Below, one piece after another: positions 28,722 to 37,550 of a DNA stretch of 52,916 nucleotides. How positions within the stretch are numbered: position 1 is the first letter of the stretch; the number at the start of each line of letters is the position of its first letter. The position numbers and the translations under genes were made by a program. The stretch is from CAZGTQ01 sp964528575 (GTDB lineage Bacteria > Planctomycetota > UBA1135 > GCA-002686595), in the NCBI GenBank assembly GCA_964528575.1, contig CAZGTQ010000254.1, forward strand, positions 1 through 52,916, given 5' to 3'. Below the pieces are notes generated by a model. It worked only from the letters and a program-made list of their open reading frames with translations. It ran no database searches and had not been told where the DNA came from.

Positions 28722-30614
28722 ATGGCTCGCCCGACGAAGGGAGCAGGGCGCCGCGTGCGCCTGCAGCCCCACGATCCGTTCGATCTGATCCGGCTGCTCG
28801 CGCGGAGCCAGTCGGATCCGCGCAAGGCGCTCGCGGAGCTCGTGCAGAACTCGCTCGACGCGGGCGCTCGGCGCATCGAGATCGAGTGGTTCAACTCCGA
28901 CGGCCGGCGCGCGCTGCGGGTGTGGGACGACGGCGAGGGCGTCTTTCCCGGGCTCGAGCGCGAGGACGCGCTGCGCCGGATCGCGCACACGATCGGTCAT
29001 TCGCACAAGCGCGACCTGACGCCGATGCAGCGACGCGAGCAGATGGTGCTCGGCCAGTACGGCATCGGGCTGATCGGCTTCTGGAGCGTCGGCGAGGTGC
29101 TCGAGCTGAAGAGCCGCGTCGACGGCGGCAAGCCCCTCGTTCTGCGGCTGCGCGAGGACAAGAGCCAGGGCGAGCTCGCGCCTTCGCGCGCGCGGCTCGT
29201 CGGCGAGCCCGACACGTTCACCGAGGTGACGATCCGCGGCGTGCATCCCGCGGCGGTGAACAAGATCCGGCCGCCGCGGCTGCAGGCGTACCTCGCGAAC
29301 GAGCTGCGCGGTCAGCTCCTCGAGCGAGAGGCGACCGTGCGCATCCGCGACCGCGTCGCGCGCGGCCGCGCGAAGAAGGAGTTCAAGGTCGAGCCGCGTC
29401 CGTACCTGGGCCGTCCGCTCGAGCGCTGGCGCGAGCTCGACGTGCCGGGCTTCGAGAGCGCGCGCCTCGAGCTGTACCTCGTCGGGACGGACGAGGAGCG
29501 CCGCGGCGCAGTCGCGCTCTCCTGCGGCGGCACCGTCGTGCTCGAGGACATCGCCGAGATCGACGGCTCCGACCAGCGCCGCGCGCCGTGGTCGTCCGGC
29601 CGCCTCGAGGGCGTCATCGACTTCCCCGAGCTGCACGTGTCGCCGGCGTCGCGGCGTGGCTTCGCGCACGACGAGCCGGTCGAGGCGTTCCTCGCGGCGC
29701 TCGATACGCTCGAGCGCGCCCTGGTCGAACAACTCGAGCACGAACAGGAGCGGCGCTCGGACGAGCAGCGGGAGAGCACCGCGCGCGACATCCGCCGCGC
29801 GTTCCGCGCCGTCGCGCGGCGGCTGCCCGAGTACGAGTTCTTCGGCGTCGCGTCGCGCGGCCCACGCGGCCGAACGGACGCGCACGCGGCGGGCTCCACG
29901 GCGCCGCACGCCGCCGCGAGCGAGCGCGACGAGTCGTCGGCGCCCGACGGCGAAGCGCTGGCTGCCGAGTCCGAGCGCGAGCCGCCGGCGGCGCGCGAGG
30001 CGCCCCAGCGCTCCTCGCCCGGCACGCTGTTCCCGCCCGGTCCGCTCGCGCGCCTCGAGGTGACGCCGCGGTCGCTGCGGCTGGGCCCGCTCGTCTCGCG
30101 CACGTTGCGCGTCCGCCCGCTCGACGCGGACGGCGTCCCGTGCGCGGGCGAGGTCGACATCGCGTGGCAGCTCTTCGGCCCCGGCCAGCTCGAGCCGGAC
30201 GGCGCGCGGGCGGTGTACACCGCTCCCGAAGCTCTCGAGCCCGACGGCGACGCGGGCGTGCGCGTCCGCGCAGTGGCGACACAAGGCGACCTCGTCGTCG
30301 AGTGCGACGTGCACGTCACGCTGACCGTGCCGGCGGACGTCGAGGGCAGCGCCGCGGGGATCCCCGAGCCGGTCGCGGTGAGCGCGCCGTCCGAGGCCTG
30401 GCGCTCGCGCCTGGTCGACGGCCGCTGGGAGTACAACGACGCGCACCGCGACTACCTCGCGGTCGCCGAGGTCGAGGCGCGGCGCCTGCGCTACCTGATC
30501 CACTTGTTCGCGAAGGCGGTCGTACTGAAGAACTTCGGCCGGCCCGGCGACGCGGACGTGCTCGAGCGGATGATCGAGGTCCTGACGTGCCTCGACGTGG
30601 GCGTGCGCAAGTGA
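28722..30614 (+). CDS. HSP90/MutL/MORC-type GHKL ATPase with Ig-like C-terminal region
   Basis: 630 residues, no signal peptide. The GHKL nucleotide site is complete: ALAELVQNSLDAGA (Glu39, Asn43), WDDGEGV (69-74 region), and a lid GQYGIGLIGFWSVGE (111-125). The middle part follows the HSP90/MutL layout (EVTIRGV; GRLEGVIDFPELHVSPASRR). A charged Ala/Glu/Pro linker (about 395-440) leads to an Ig-like beta domain (445-540) and a helical C-terminus (WEYNDAHRDYLAVAEVEARR). Proteins of this kind use ATP binding to close a clamp on nucleic acid or client protein. The specific role is unknown. It lies 22 bases downstream of the sulfatase gene and converges with the HTTM gene. Confidence 0.85.
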   Translation: MARPTKGAGRRVRLQPHDPFDLIRLLARSQSDPRKALAELVQNSLDAGARRIEIEWFNSDGRRALRVWDDGEGVFPGLEREDALRRIAHTIGHSHKRDLTPMQRREQMVLGQYGIGLIGFWSVGEVLELKSRVDGGKPLVLRLREDKSQGELAPSRARLVGEPDTFTEVTIRGVHPAAVNKIRPPRLQAYLANELRGQLLEREATVRIRDRVARGRAKKEFKVEPRPYLGRPLERWRELDVPGFESARLELYLVGTDEERRGAVALSCGGTVVLEDIAEIDGSDQRRAPWSSGRLEGVIDFPELHVSPASRRGFAHDEPVEAFLAALDTLERALVEQLEHEQERRSDEQRESTARDIRRAFRAVARRLPEYEFFGVASRGPRGRTDAHAAGSTAPHAAASERDESSAPDGEALAAESEREPPAAREAPQRSSPGTLFPPGPLARLEVTPRSLRLGPLVSRTLRVRPLDADGVPCAGEVDIAWQLFGPGQLEPDGARAVYTAPEALEPDGDAGVRVRAVATQGDLVVECDVHVTLTVPADVEGSAAGIPEPVAVSAPSEAWRSRLVDGRWEYNDAHRDYLAVAEVEARRLRYLIHLFAKAVVLKNFGRPGDADVLERMIEVLTCLDVGVRK

Positions 30615-30641
30615 GTCGAGCGGCGGCCCGTTGCGGCGCGC

Positions 30642-32201
30642 TCACCACATGCAGCAGCCGGCTTCGATGCTCGGCACCGCGCGCAGGCGCAGCAGCTTGC
30701 GCGGCAGGTACGGCAGGCTCGCGAGCTCGGGGTCCTCTTCCGCGCGGGCGACGCGGTGGACGGCCCCGCCGCGCTCGTACACGAGATAGATGCCGGTCTC
30801 GCCGGCGCGCGCGAGCTCGGTGACGCGCTGGCGCAGCGCGAGGTAGGGGAGCTTCCAGCTCGGCGGCGGGCCGGCGAGCTGCTCGTGCGAGGGGCGGATG
30901 AACGTGACGAACGTCGGGTTGCCCGGCGCTCCGGCCCAGCTCGGTCGCGACAACGCATCGAGCACCGGGTCCGAGCTCGCGTGGATCGTCACGAGGTCGC
31001 GCTGGTGGTCGAAGACCTGCAGCGACGCCGGCAGGAACAGGTGGTTCGTGCCGCCGTCCTCCGTGCGCAGGTTGCTGTACATCGCATACGAGAGCGTGCT
31101 CTTCAGCCCGACGTACGGCGCCAGCCCGTTGAGGAAGACCGCGAGGACGAAGAGCGCGAGCGCGCCGCGCGGAACGACCGCAAGCTCGTCCGCTCCCGGG
31201 CGCGGCCGGCGCGCGACGACGATGGTCGCGAACACGCCCGCGAGCGTGCCGCCCCACGCGAGCCAGAAGCTCGGGAAGAGCAGGGCATCGGGCGCTGCCG
31301 GCCCCGGCAGCGTGCGCGTGAACGGGAGCTCCGCGGCGACGGCGAGCGCCCACGCGAGGAAGACGAGCGCGGCGGCGTCGAGCATCGCGCGCAGGTACGG
31401 CCACACCCGCGGAAGGCGGCTCGCGACGAGCAGCCGGCGCGTCGGCGAGCGCTGCCACGCGCGCTCGAGCTCGGTCCAGAACGCGAGCGGCAGGAACAGC
31501 GCGAGCAGCGCGTACAGCATCGCGGAGAACGCCGCGTACGAGAGGCCCAGCAACAGGTGGAACAGCGCGGCGAGCGCGACGCCCGCGGTGCGCGTGCGGC
31601 TTGAGAGCAGGAGCAACGGGATCGCTCCCTCGATCGCGATCGTGCCCCAGATCGCGCTCACGCGCGCGAGGTCGCCGGCCGGGAAGAAGTCGAGCGACAC
31701 GCCGAACACCGAGAGCTCGCGGAGCTTCGTCAGCTCCGTCGACGCGCAACTGATCGCGGGCGCGAGGAAGCCGCTGTTCAGCTTGTGGATCGTCGCCCAG
31801 AAGTAGAGCGCGACGAGCGACGCGCGGGCGACGGGCACGAAGACGCGGTACAGCTCCGCGCGCTCCGGCAGGCGACGGCGGCGGGCCGCCAACCCGACCC
31901 AGGCGCAGAGCACCGCGAGGTGCAGGACCAGGATCAGGATGCCGTGGTTGTTGGCCTGCGGCAGCGCGACCCACGCCGCCGCCGCGTACGTCGCGGCGAG
32001 GAGCAAGAAACGCCCGAGCGAGGACGGCCGCACGAGCAACGCGAATGCGGCGGCGATCGTCGCCGCCTGGAGCGCGAACACGTCCGCTCCGGCGCGCAGG
32101 TCGAAGCGCACGAGGTTGTTGAAGATCGCCGACGCCGCCCAGAGCACGCCGAACCCTGTGAAGGCGCGCTCGAGGGGCGACGGCTGAGGCGAAACGGCCA
32201 T
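30642..32201 (-). CDS. HTTM-domain integral membrane protein (gamma-carboxylase-related)
   Basis: 519 residues with about 10 membrane helices and a C-terminal soluble tail (about 390-519). The segment ARASLVALYFWATIHKLNSG is typical of the HTTM family, the membrane domain shared with vitamin K-dependent gamma-glutamyl carboxylase. A later LALFLPLAFWTELERAW is also family-like. Bacterial HTTM proteins mostly have no known activity; some are thought to be carboxylase-like or electron-transfer enzymes. The protein ends EAGCCMW with vicinal cysteines. It lies 80 bases downstream of purH on the same strand; a 6-bp hairpin (32232-32248) sits in that gap. The two genes may be cotranscribed but are not functionally linked as far as known. 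Confidence 0.75.
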   Translation of the reverse strand: MAVSPQPSPLERAFTGFGVLWAASAIFNNLVRFDLRAGADVFALQAATIAAAFALLVRPSSLGRFLLLAATYAAAAWVALPQANNHGILILVLHLAVLCAWVGLAARRRRLPERAELYRVFVPVARASLVALYFWATIHKLNSGFLAPAISCASTELTKLRELSVFGVSLDFFPAGDLARVSAIWGTIAIEGAIPLLLLSSRTRTAGVALAALFHLLLGLSYAAFSAMLYALLALFLPLAFWTELERAWQRSPTRRLLVASRLPRVWPYLRAMLDAAALVFLAWALAVAAELPFTRTLPGPAAPDALLFPSFWLAWGGTLAGVFATIVVARRPRPGADELAVVPRGALALFVLAVFLNGLAPYVGLKSTLSYAMYSNLRTEDGGTNHLFLPASLQVFDHQRDLVTIHASSDPVLDALSRPSWAGAPGNPTFVTFIRPSHEQLAGPPPSWKLPYLALRQRVTELARAGETGIYLVYERGGAVHRVARAEEDPELASLPYLPRKLLRLRAVPSIEAGCCMW

Positions 32202-32281
32202 GACGCGCCCGGCTGCGGGGGCGAAGCGTTGTCCCGCACGCGGCGGGATCCGTCAAGGCGGAGCTCGGCGCTCGGGGTTTC

Positions 32282-33874
32282 TCAGTGGCGGAAGTGCCGC
32301 GCGCCCGTGAAGACGAGCGGCACGCCGCGGCTCTCGCAGGCCGCGATCACCGCGTCGTCGCGCACCGAGCCGCCGGGCTCGAGGATCGCGGCGATGCCGG
32401 CGTCCATCGCGGCTTCGGCGCCGTCGGGGAACGGGAAGAACGCGTCGGAGGCGAGCACTGCGCCGCGCGCCCCGTCGCCGGCCTTCGTCACCGCGAGGCG
32501 GACCGCGTCGACGCGGCTCATCTGGCCGGCGCCGACCCCGAGGACGCGCGTGTCGCGCGCGACGACGATGGCGTTGGAGCGCACGTGCTTGCACACGACG
32601 TTGGCGAACAACAGGCTCTCGAGCTGCTCCGCGCTGGGCTGCGCGGACGTCATCGTCCGGCAGTCGCTCATCTCCTCGGCCGCGAGGTCGCGCGTCTGGA
32701 GGAGGAACCCGCCGCTCACGCGGCGCAGCTCGAGCTCGCGCGCGTCGCGCGCCGCCGGCTCGATCGCTCCGCACGCGAGCAGGCGCACGTTCTTGCCCCA
32801 TTTCGGCTTGCGCGTGAGCAGGTCGAGCGCGTCCGTATCGAACGAGGGCGCGACGATCGCTTCGACGAAACGGTTCTCCGAGACGAGGAATTCGGCGCAC
32901 GCGAGGTTCAGCGGCCGCGTCATCGAGAGCACCGAGCCGAACGCGGAGAGCGGGTCGCCCGCCCACGCGTCCTCGAGCGCCTTCTCGATCGCCGCCGCGG
33001 CCGCCGCGCCGCACGGATTGTTGTGCTTGGTCACCGCGACGAACGGCCCCTCGAACTCCTTTGCGAGCGTCAGCGCCGCGTCGAGGTCGACGAGGTTGTT
33101 GTACGAGAGCGGCTTGCCGCCGAGCACCTCCGCGCCCGCGATCGTCGGCTCCTTCGTGCGCGCCGTGCGGTAGAACGCCGCGCTCTGGTGCGGGTTCTCG
33201 CCATAGCGCAGGTCCATCACCTTCGTGCCGGCGAGCGCGTGGCTGGACGGGAACGCGCTCTCCGTCCGCTCGTCCAGGACCTCCTGCGCGAAGAGCCACT
33301 CGCTGATCGCCGCGTCGTAGCGCGCCGTCGCGCCGAACGCCTTGACGGCGAGCTCGCGCCGCAGCTCGTCGGAGACCTGGCCGTCGCGCTTCTCCAGCTC
33401 GTCGAGCACGCGGCCGTAGTCCGCGGGATCGGTCACGACGGTGACGAAGCGGTGGTTCTTCGCCGCGGCGCGCACGAGCGTGGGACCTCCGATGTCGATC
33501 TCCTCGATCGCCTCGGCGCGCTCGACGTCCGGCTTGGCGACGGTCGCCTCGAACGGGTAGAGGTTGACGACGACGAGGTCGATCGGCGCGATGCCGTGCT
33601 CGTCCATCGCGCGCCGGTGCTCGGCGTCGTCGCGCAGCGCGAGGATTCCGCCGTGGACGCGCGGGTGCAGCGTCTTGACGCGCCCGTCCATCATCTCGGG
33701 GAAGTCGGTGTAATCCGACACCTCACGCACGGCGATCCCGGCGCCGGCGAGCGCGCGATGCGTGCCGCCCGTCGAGAGCAGCTCGACGCCCATCTGCGCA
33801 AGGCAGCGCGCGAAGCCCTCGATCCCGGTCTTGTCGGACACGCTGACGAGGGCGCGCTCGATCCGCCTCTGCAT
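32282..33874 (-). CDS. purH: Bifunctional AICAR transformylase / IMP cyclohydrolase
   Basis: 530 residues, full length. The N-terminal MGS-like IMP cyclohydrolase domain (1-150) has RALVSVSDKTGIEGFARCLA, ELLSTGGTHRAL, and GRVKTLHPRVHGGIL. The transformylase domain (about 150-530) has the catalytic KHNNPCGAA, DLRYGENPHQSAAFYRT, LSYNNLVDLDAA and a C-terminal SDAFFPFPDGAEAA. It performs the last two steps of purine synthesis, formylating AICAR with 10-formyl-tetrahydrofolate and closing the ring to IMP. The start is ATG 33874. It diverges from the CHAT gene across 99 bases. Confidence 0.98.
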   Translation of the reverse strand: MQRRIERALVSVSDKTGIEGFARCLAQMGVELLSTGGTHRALAGAGIAVREVSDYTDFPEMMDGRVKTLHPRVHGGILALRDDAEHRRAMDEHGIAPIDLVVVNLYPFEATVAKPDVERAEAIEEIDIGGPTLVRAAAKNHRFVTVVTDPADYGRVLDELEKRDGQVSDELRRELAVKAFGATARYDAAISEWLFAQEVLDERTESAFPSSHALAGTKVMDLRYGENPHQSAAFYRTARTKEPTIAGAEVLGGKPLSYNNLVDLDAALTLAKEFEGPFVAVTKHNNPCGAAAAAAIEKALEDAWAGDPLSAFGSVLSMTRPLNLACAEFLVSENRFVEAIVAPSFDTDALDLLTRKPKWGKNVRLLACGAIEPAARDARELELRRVSGGFLLQTRDLAAEEMSDCRTMTSAQPSAEQLESLLFANVVCKHVRSNAIVVARDTRVLGVGAGQMSRVDAVRLAVTKAGDGARGAVLASDAFFPFPDGAEAAMDAGIAAILEPGGSVRDDAVIAACESRGVPLVFTGARHFRH

Positions 33875-33973
33875 GAGAACCTCCGCCCCACCCGGGGCCT
33901 GAAGAAGTGAACGGCGGCCGTTGAGCGACCGATTCTAGCCCCGGGCCCGCCGCGGTCGCGAGCGTGGCGTAGG

Positions 33974-35233
33974 ATGCGGGCGAGGAGGGTGATGACGATG
34001 TTCGTTTCTCTCGCGCTCGCCGCCGCGTGCCTGCAATCGCCGCCCGGCGACGACGAGCTCGTGCGCGCCACGGAGAAGGCGTTGAAGGCGTCGGGACTCC
34101 CGACGATCGAGGAGCGCGCACGGGCGCTGGCGCCCGACGCGGTCGCGGTCGACTTCCGTTGCGTGTCGCCGTGGCAGCCGGGGAACGGAGAGTCGATCGA
34201 AGCCGAGGTCTTCCAGGCGCAGGTCATTCGGCCCAGCGGCGAGCTCGTCCTGCTCGAGCTGGGGCGGACCGGCGGGTCGAAGGAGCTCGTCCGCGCGTGG
34301 CGTGCGGCGCTGGGCGCCCCGGTGGAGCGAGGCGTCGGGGCCTCGCAGGCGGGCGAGGAGCGCGCGGCGGGCGAGGAGCTGCGCCGGCTGCTCGTCGATC
34401 CGGTGCTCGCAGCCATCGGCCCCGACGCACGGACGCTGCGCGTGCGACCGGCGGCGGACCTGCACCTCGTGCCGCTCGACGCGCTCCCCTTCGAGGACGG
34501 TCGCGTCGGCGACCGCTATCGCGTCGTGCTCGACGTGGGGCGCGCGGAGCCTGCCGAGGCGATCGCCGGCGAGCCGACGCTGCTCGCGCTCGGAGACCCC
34601 GCGTTCGCCCACGACGGCTCGCTCGCGCCGCTCCCGCACACCGGCCTCGAGGCGCGCGCGATCGCGCAGTGCTTCGAGCAGGCGGAGCTCGGCACGGTCA
34701 CGCTGCTCACCGGAGCGGCGGCGACGAAGGCGGCCTTCGCGCGGCTCGCGCCCTCGGCGCGCTACCTGCACGTCGCGACGCATTCGTTCGAGCGACTGTC
34801 CGAGCTCGTCCCCGGGGGCTCCGTCGCCTTCGTCCCGCTCGACGATCGGCGTCTGGCGTTCGCCGGCGCCGCGTCGCCGGCTTCGGGCGACGGCGTGATG
34901 ACGGGCACGGATCTCGCCGCGCTCGACCTCTCGTCGTGCGAGCTCGTCGTGTTGTCGGCTAGCGAGACGAACGTCGGCCTGCGCAGCGCCGGGTTCGGCA
35001 ACGAGTCGCTCCAAGCCGCCGTCCACGCCGCCGGCGCGCGCACGGCGATCACGTCGCTCTGGATGGTCGACGACGCGGCGACGAACGAGCTCTTCGAGCG
35101 CTTCTACACGTACCTCTGGGTCGAGAAGCTGCCGAAGGCCGACGCGCTCTGGCGCGCAAAGACGGACCTGCGCGCGGCCGGCCATCCGCTGCGGCACTGG
35201 GCCGGCTGGGTGCTCAGCGGCGATCCGGACTGA
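33974..35233 (+). CDS. CHAT-domain lipoprotein with Cys-to-Ser active site
   Basis: 419 residues from ATG 33974, which gives a basic n-region (MRARR) before the hydrophobic stretch and the lipobox LAAAC. ATG 33998 has a better Shine-Dalgarno (GAGGAGG at 33982) but would leave a very short signal. The CHAT (caspase-like, HetF-associated) domain covers about 135-419: LHLVPLDALPF, LLALGDPAF, LPHTGLEARAIAQ, ARYLHVATHSFERL with catalytic His270, and LVVLSASETNVGLRSAGFGN where the usual LSACETG Cys is Ser330. SLWMVDDAATNELFERFYTY completes the fold. CHAT proteins are cysteine proteases, usually with TPR repeats; this one has none. It is predicted to be lipid-anchored outside the cytoplasm. Confidence 0.85.
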   Translation: MRARRVMTMFVSLALAAACLQSPPGDDELVRATEKALKASGLPTIEERARALAPDAVAVDFRCVSPWQPGNGESIEAEVFQAQVIRPSGELVLLELGRTGGSKELVRAWRAALGAPVERGVGASQAGEERAAGEELRRLLVDPVLAAIGPDARTLRVRPAADLHLVPLDALPFEDGRVGDRYRVVLDVGRAEPAEAIAGEPTLLALGDPAFAHDGSLAPLPHTGLEARAIAQCFEQAELGTVTLLTGAAATKAAFARLAPSARYLHVATHSFERLSELVPGGSVAFVPLDDRRLAFAGAASPASGDGVMTGTDLAALDLSSCELVVLSASETNVGLRSAGFGNESLQAAVHAAGARTAITSLWMVDDAATNELFERFYTYLWVEKLPKADALWRAKTDLRAAGHPLRHWAGWVLSGDPD

Positions 35234-35246
35234 GCGGGCGGCCGCG

Positions 35247-35864
35247 CTACACGCTGAAGCCGAAGATGAACGCGATCTGCGTGTAGTCGGCGTCGACGTC
35301 GATGCCGGCGAGGTCGAGCTCGGCGCCGAGCAGCGCACGTAGGTCGACGCCGAGGTGGACGTTCTCGCCGCTGTTCCACACGGCGCCGGTGTGGAAGTAG
35401 AAGCCGGTCGTCGAGTCGTCCTCGCTGCCCTGCAGGCCCGCGAAGCTCGCGGTGACGTCGCCCTCGATCAAGGACACGCCGGCGCCCGCAAAGACCGAGA
35501 ACGGAGAGTCGCCGAGCGGCGTGGAGCCGCGCAGGCCGAGCGCGAGCTCGAGCAGCTCCGCGTCCGTGCCGACGGAGCCGAACGGGGGCAGGTCGATCGT
35601 GTCGCTGTCGTCCGAGCGCTGCACGGAGAATTCGATCCCGATGGGCCAGCCCGCGGGCTCGTGGGCGATCGTCGCGCCGAGCACGAACTGGTCGTCGACC
35701 GGCTCGAAGTCGTCCTCGTCGAGCGAGCGCGCGCCGACGAGACCCTCGAATACCGTACGCGGCTCGTCCCCGCCCTGGACGGACGCGAAACGGCGCGGAC
35801 CTGTGGGCGCGGCGCACGCGGCGGCGAGAGCGCAAAGGACGAGCGAAAAGGCCAGCGACTTCAT
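35247..35864 (-). CDS. Small outer-membrane beta-barrel lipoprotein (paralogue 1)
   Basis: 205 residues. The signal peptide ends CALAAAC with a lipobox. The mature part has alternating beta-strand patterns (FVLGATIAHEPAGWPIGIEF; LELALGLRGSTPLGDSPFSV; DYTQIAFIFGFSV), typical of an eight-stranded OmpA-like or opacity-like barrel. The C-terminal strand ends in FSV with aromatic residues, as outer-membrane barrels do. It is clearly related to the next gene: FEGLVGARSLDEDDFEPVDD matches VEGLVGLRDLDDDFEPVEE. It starts three bases after that gene's stop. The function is unknown. Confidence 0.75.
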   Translation of the reverse strand: MKSLAFSLVLCALAAACAAPTGPRRFASVQGGDEPRTVFEGLVGARSLDEDDFEPVDDQFVLGATIAHEPAGWPIGIEFSVQRSDDSDTIDLPPFGSVGTDAELLELALGLRGSTPLGDSPFSVFAGAGVSLIEGDVTASFAGLQGSEDDSTTGFYFHTGAVWNSGENVHLGVDLRALLGAELDLAGIDVDADYTQIAFIFGFSV

Positions 35865-35867
35865 CGT

Positions 35868-36434
35868 TCAGACACCGTACCCGAAAACGAGCGCGATCTG
35901 CCGGTAGTCCGCGTCCCCCTCGACGGAGCCGAGGTCGAGCTCCGTTCCGCGCACCATGCGCAAGTCCAGCCCGACGGTCGTGCCGGGCGCGAACATCCAG
36001 ACGAAGCCGACGTGGACATAGCCGCCGATCGACGCGTCGCTCTCTGCGGCGATGCTCGCGGGCACGGCGACGTCGAGATCGCCCCAGAGCCACGCCGCGC
36101 CGGCGCCGCCGTAGAGCGCGACCGGCGCCCCGTCGAGCGGAAGCGTCTTGCGCAGCCCGACCGAGAGCTCGACGAGCTCGGAGCGGAAAACGAGGTCGTC
36201 GGCCTCGGAGTACTGGAGCGCGGCCTCGAGCTCGACCGGCCAGCCCGCGGGCAAGTGGACCACGCCCAGGCCGATCGCGACGTGCTCCTCGACCGGCTCG
36301 AAGTCGTCGTCGAGGTCGCGCAGGCCGACCAGGCCCTCGACCACCGTCGCGAAGGCCAGGTCCTCGTCCGGCGCGGCCGGAGCGGCGCATCCGGCCGCGA
36401 GAGTCGCCGCCACCCACGCCGCCGCCCGGGTCAT
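35868..36434 (-). CDS. Small outer-membrane beta-barrel lipoprotein (paralogue 2)
   Basis: 188 residues from ATG 36434, overlapping the prfB stop (ATGA). The signal peptide ends TLAAGC (lipobox). The body has strands such as VAIGLGVVHLPAGWPVELEA, SELVELSVGLRKTLPLDGAP and ADYRQIALVFGYGV, parallel to paralogue 1. A small barrel with a lipid anchor is predicted. Translational coupling to prfB is unexpected for a surface protein. The function is unknown. Confidence 0.75.
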   Translation of the reverse strand: MTRAAAWVAATLAAGCAAPAAPDEDLAFATVVEGLVGLRDLDDDFEPVEEHVAIGLGVVHLPAGWPVELEAALQYSEADDLVFRSELVELSVGLRKTLPLDGAPVALYGGAGAAWLWGDLDVAVPASIAAESDASIGGYVHVGFVWMFAPGTTVGLDLRMVRGTELDLGSVEGDADYRQIALVFGYGV

Positions 36435-37550
36435 TTCTTGTCGTCCTTGCGCCCGCTCGTGCGCAGGTACTCCTCGATGAACGGGTCGATGTCGCCGTCG
36501 AGGACCGCCTGGATGTTGCCGCGCTCGACGTTCGTGCGGTGGTCCTTCACGAGCTGGTAGGGGTGCATCACGTAGGTGCGGATCTGGCTCCCGAACGCGA
36601 TCTCGCCCTTCTCGCCGTACAAGACCGACATCTCGGCGTCCCGCTCGGCATCCTTCAGGCGCACGAGCTTCGCCTTGAGGAGCTTGAGCCCCGCGGCGCG
36701 GTTCTTGTGCTGGCTGCGCTCGTTCTGGCAGCGCACGACGACGCCGGTCGGCAGGTGCGTGATGCGCACCGCCGACTCGGTCTTGTTCACGTGCTGGCCG
36801 CCGGCGCCGCCCGCGCGCATCGTGTCGATGCGCAGGTCGGCCTCGTTGATCTCGATGTCGACATCGTCCTCGACCTCGGGCGTCACGTCGACCGACGCGA
36901 ACGCCGTGTGGCGCCGCGCCTGGCTGTCGAACGGCGAGATGCGGATGAGCCGGTGCACGCCGGTCTCCGAGCGCAAGTTGCCGAACGCGTACGGCCCGCG
37001 GATGTGCAGCGTGCACGTGCGGATGCCGCCCTCGGACTCGGACGTCAGCTCGATGTGCTCGGCTTCGTAGTCGCTCATCTCCGCCCAGCGCAGGTACATG
37101 CGCATGAGCATGCTCGCCCAGTCGCACGAGTCGACGCCGCCGGCGCCCGCGTTGATCTGGATGAACGCGTTGCTCTGGTCGTGCGGCCCCCCGAGCATGA
37201 CCTGGAGCTCGAGCTTCTCGATCGCGACGCGGATCGTGTCCACGTGCGACGCCATCTCGCCGACGACCTCCGCCTCGTTCCCCTCGGCACCGAGCTCCGC
37301 GAGCACGTCGACGTCCTCGAGGGCGCGCTCGACCCGGCCGACCGGATCGACGACGCGCTTGATCGCCTTCAGCTCCGCGACGACGCGCTGCGCCGCTTCC
37401 TGGTCGTTCCAGAAGCCGGCGGTCGACTGCAGCTCCTCGATCTCGGCGAGCCGCTTCTTCTGGCCAGCGTAGTCAAAGACCGTCCTTGAGCTGCTCCAGA
37501 CGGCGCTTCAACGCGAGGGCGAGGTCGTGATATTCGCTGGCCGAGGTCAT
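36431..37550 (-). CDS. prfB: Peptide chain release factor 2 with programmed +1 frameshift
   Basis: The protein is made from two frames. Frame 0 starts at ATG 37550 (MTSASEYHDLALALKRRLEQ, 25 codons) and reaches TGA at 37475-37473; a +1 shift at CTT continues from GAC at 37474 to the stop at 36431. The total is about 372 residues, normal for RF2. The UGA/UAA-recognition SPF motif (RLIRISPFDSQARRH) and the catalytic GGQ (36794-36802, AGGAGGQHVNKTESAV) are present. RF2 ends translation at UAA and UGA; when scarce, slow termination at the in-frame UGA allows the shift, giving self-regulation. A naive annotation would miss the first 80 or so residues. Confidence 0.96.
37472..37478 (-). promoter_or_regulatory. 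prfB programmed frameshift site CTTTGAC
   Basis: The minus-strand mRNA reads caaggacggtCTTTGACtac. The CTT slippery codon followed by UGA-C is the classic RF2 site, and a Shine-Dalgarno-like AAGGA sits just upstream of it. Sequence before (MTSASEYHDLALALKRRLEQ) and after (DYAGQKKRLAEIEELQ) matches RF2. Confidence 0.95.

Noticed and set aside
28722..30614. GHKL ATPase as a named anti-phage system
   Set aside because: Neighbours are a sulfatase-like lipoprotein and an HTTM membrane protein; no nuclease, helicase or methylase accompanies it. It is kept only as a protein of unknown role.
33974..35233. CHAT protein as part of a CRISPR-linked (Craspase-like) or gasdermin defence system
   Set aside because: No TPR domain, no cas or gasdermin-like gene is nearby, the predicted lipobox places it outside the cytoplasm and the catalytic Cys is missing.
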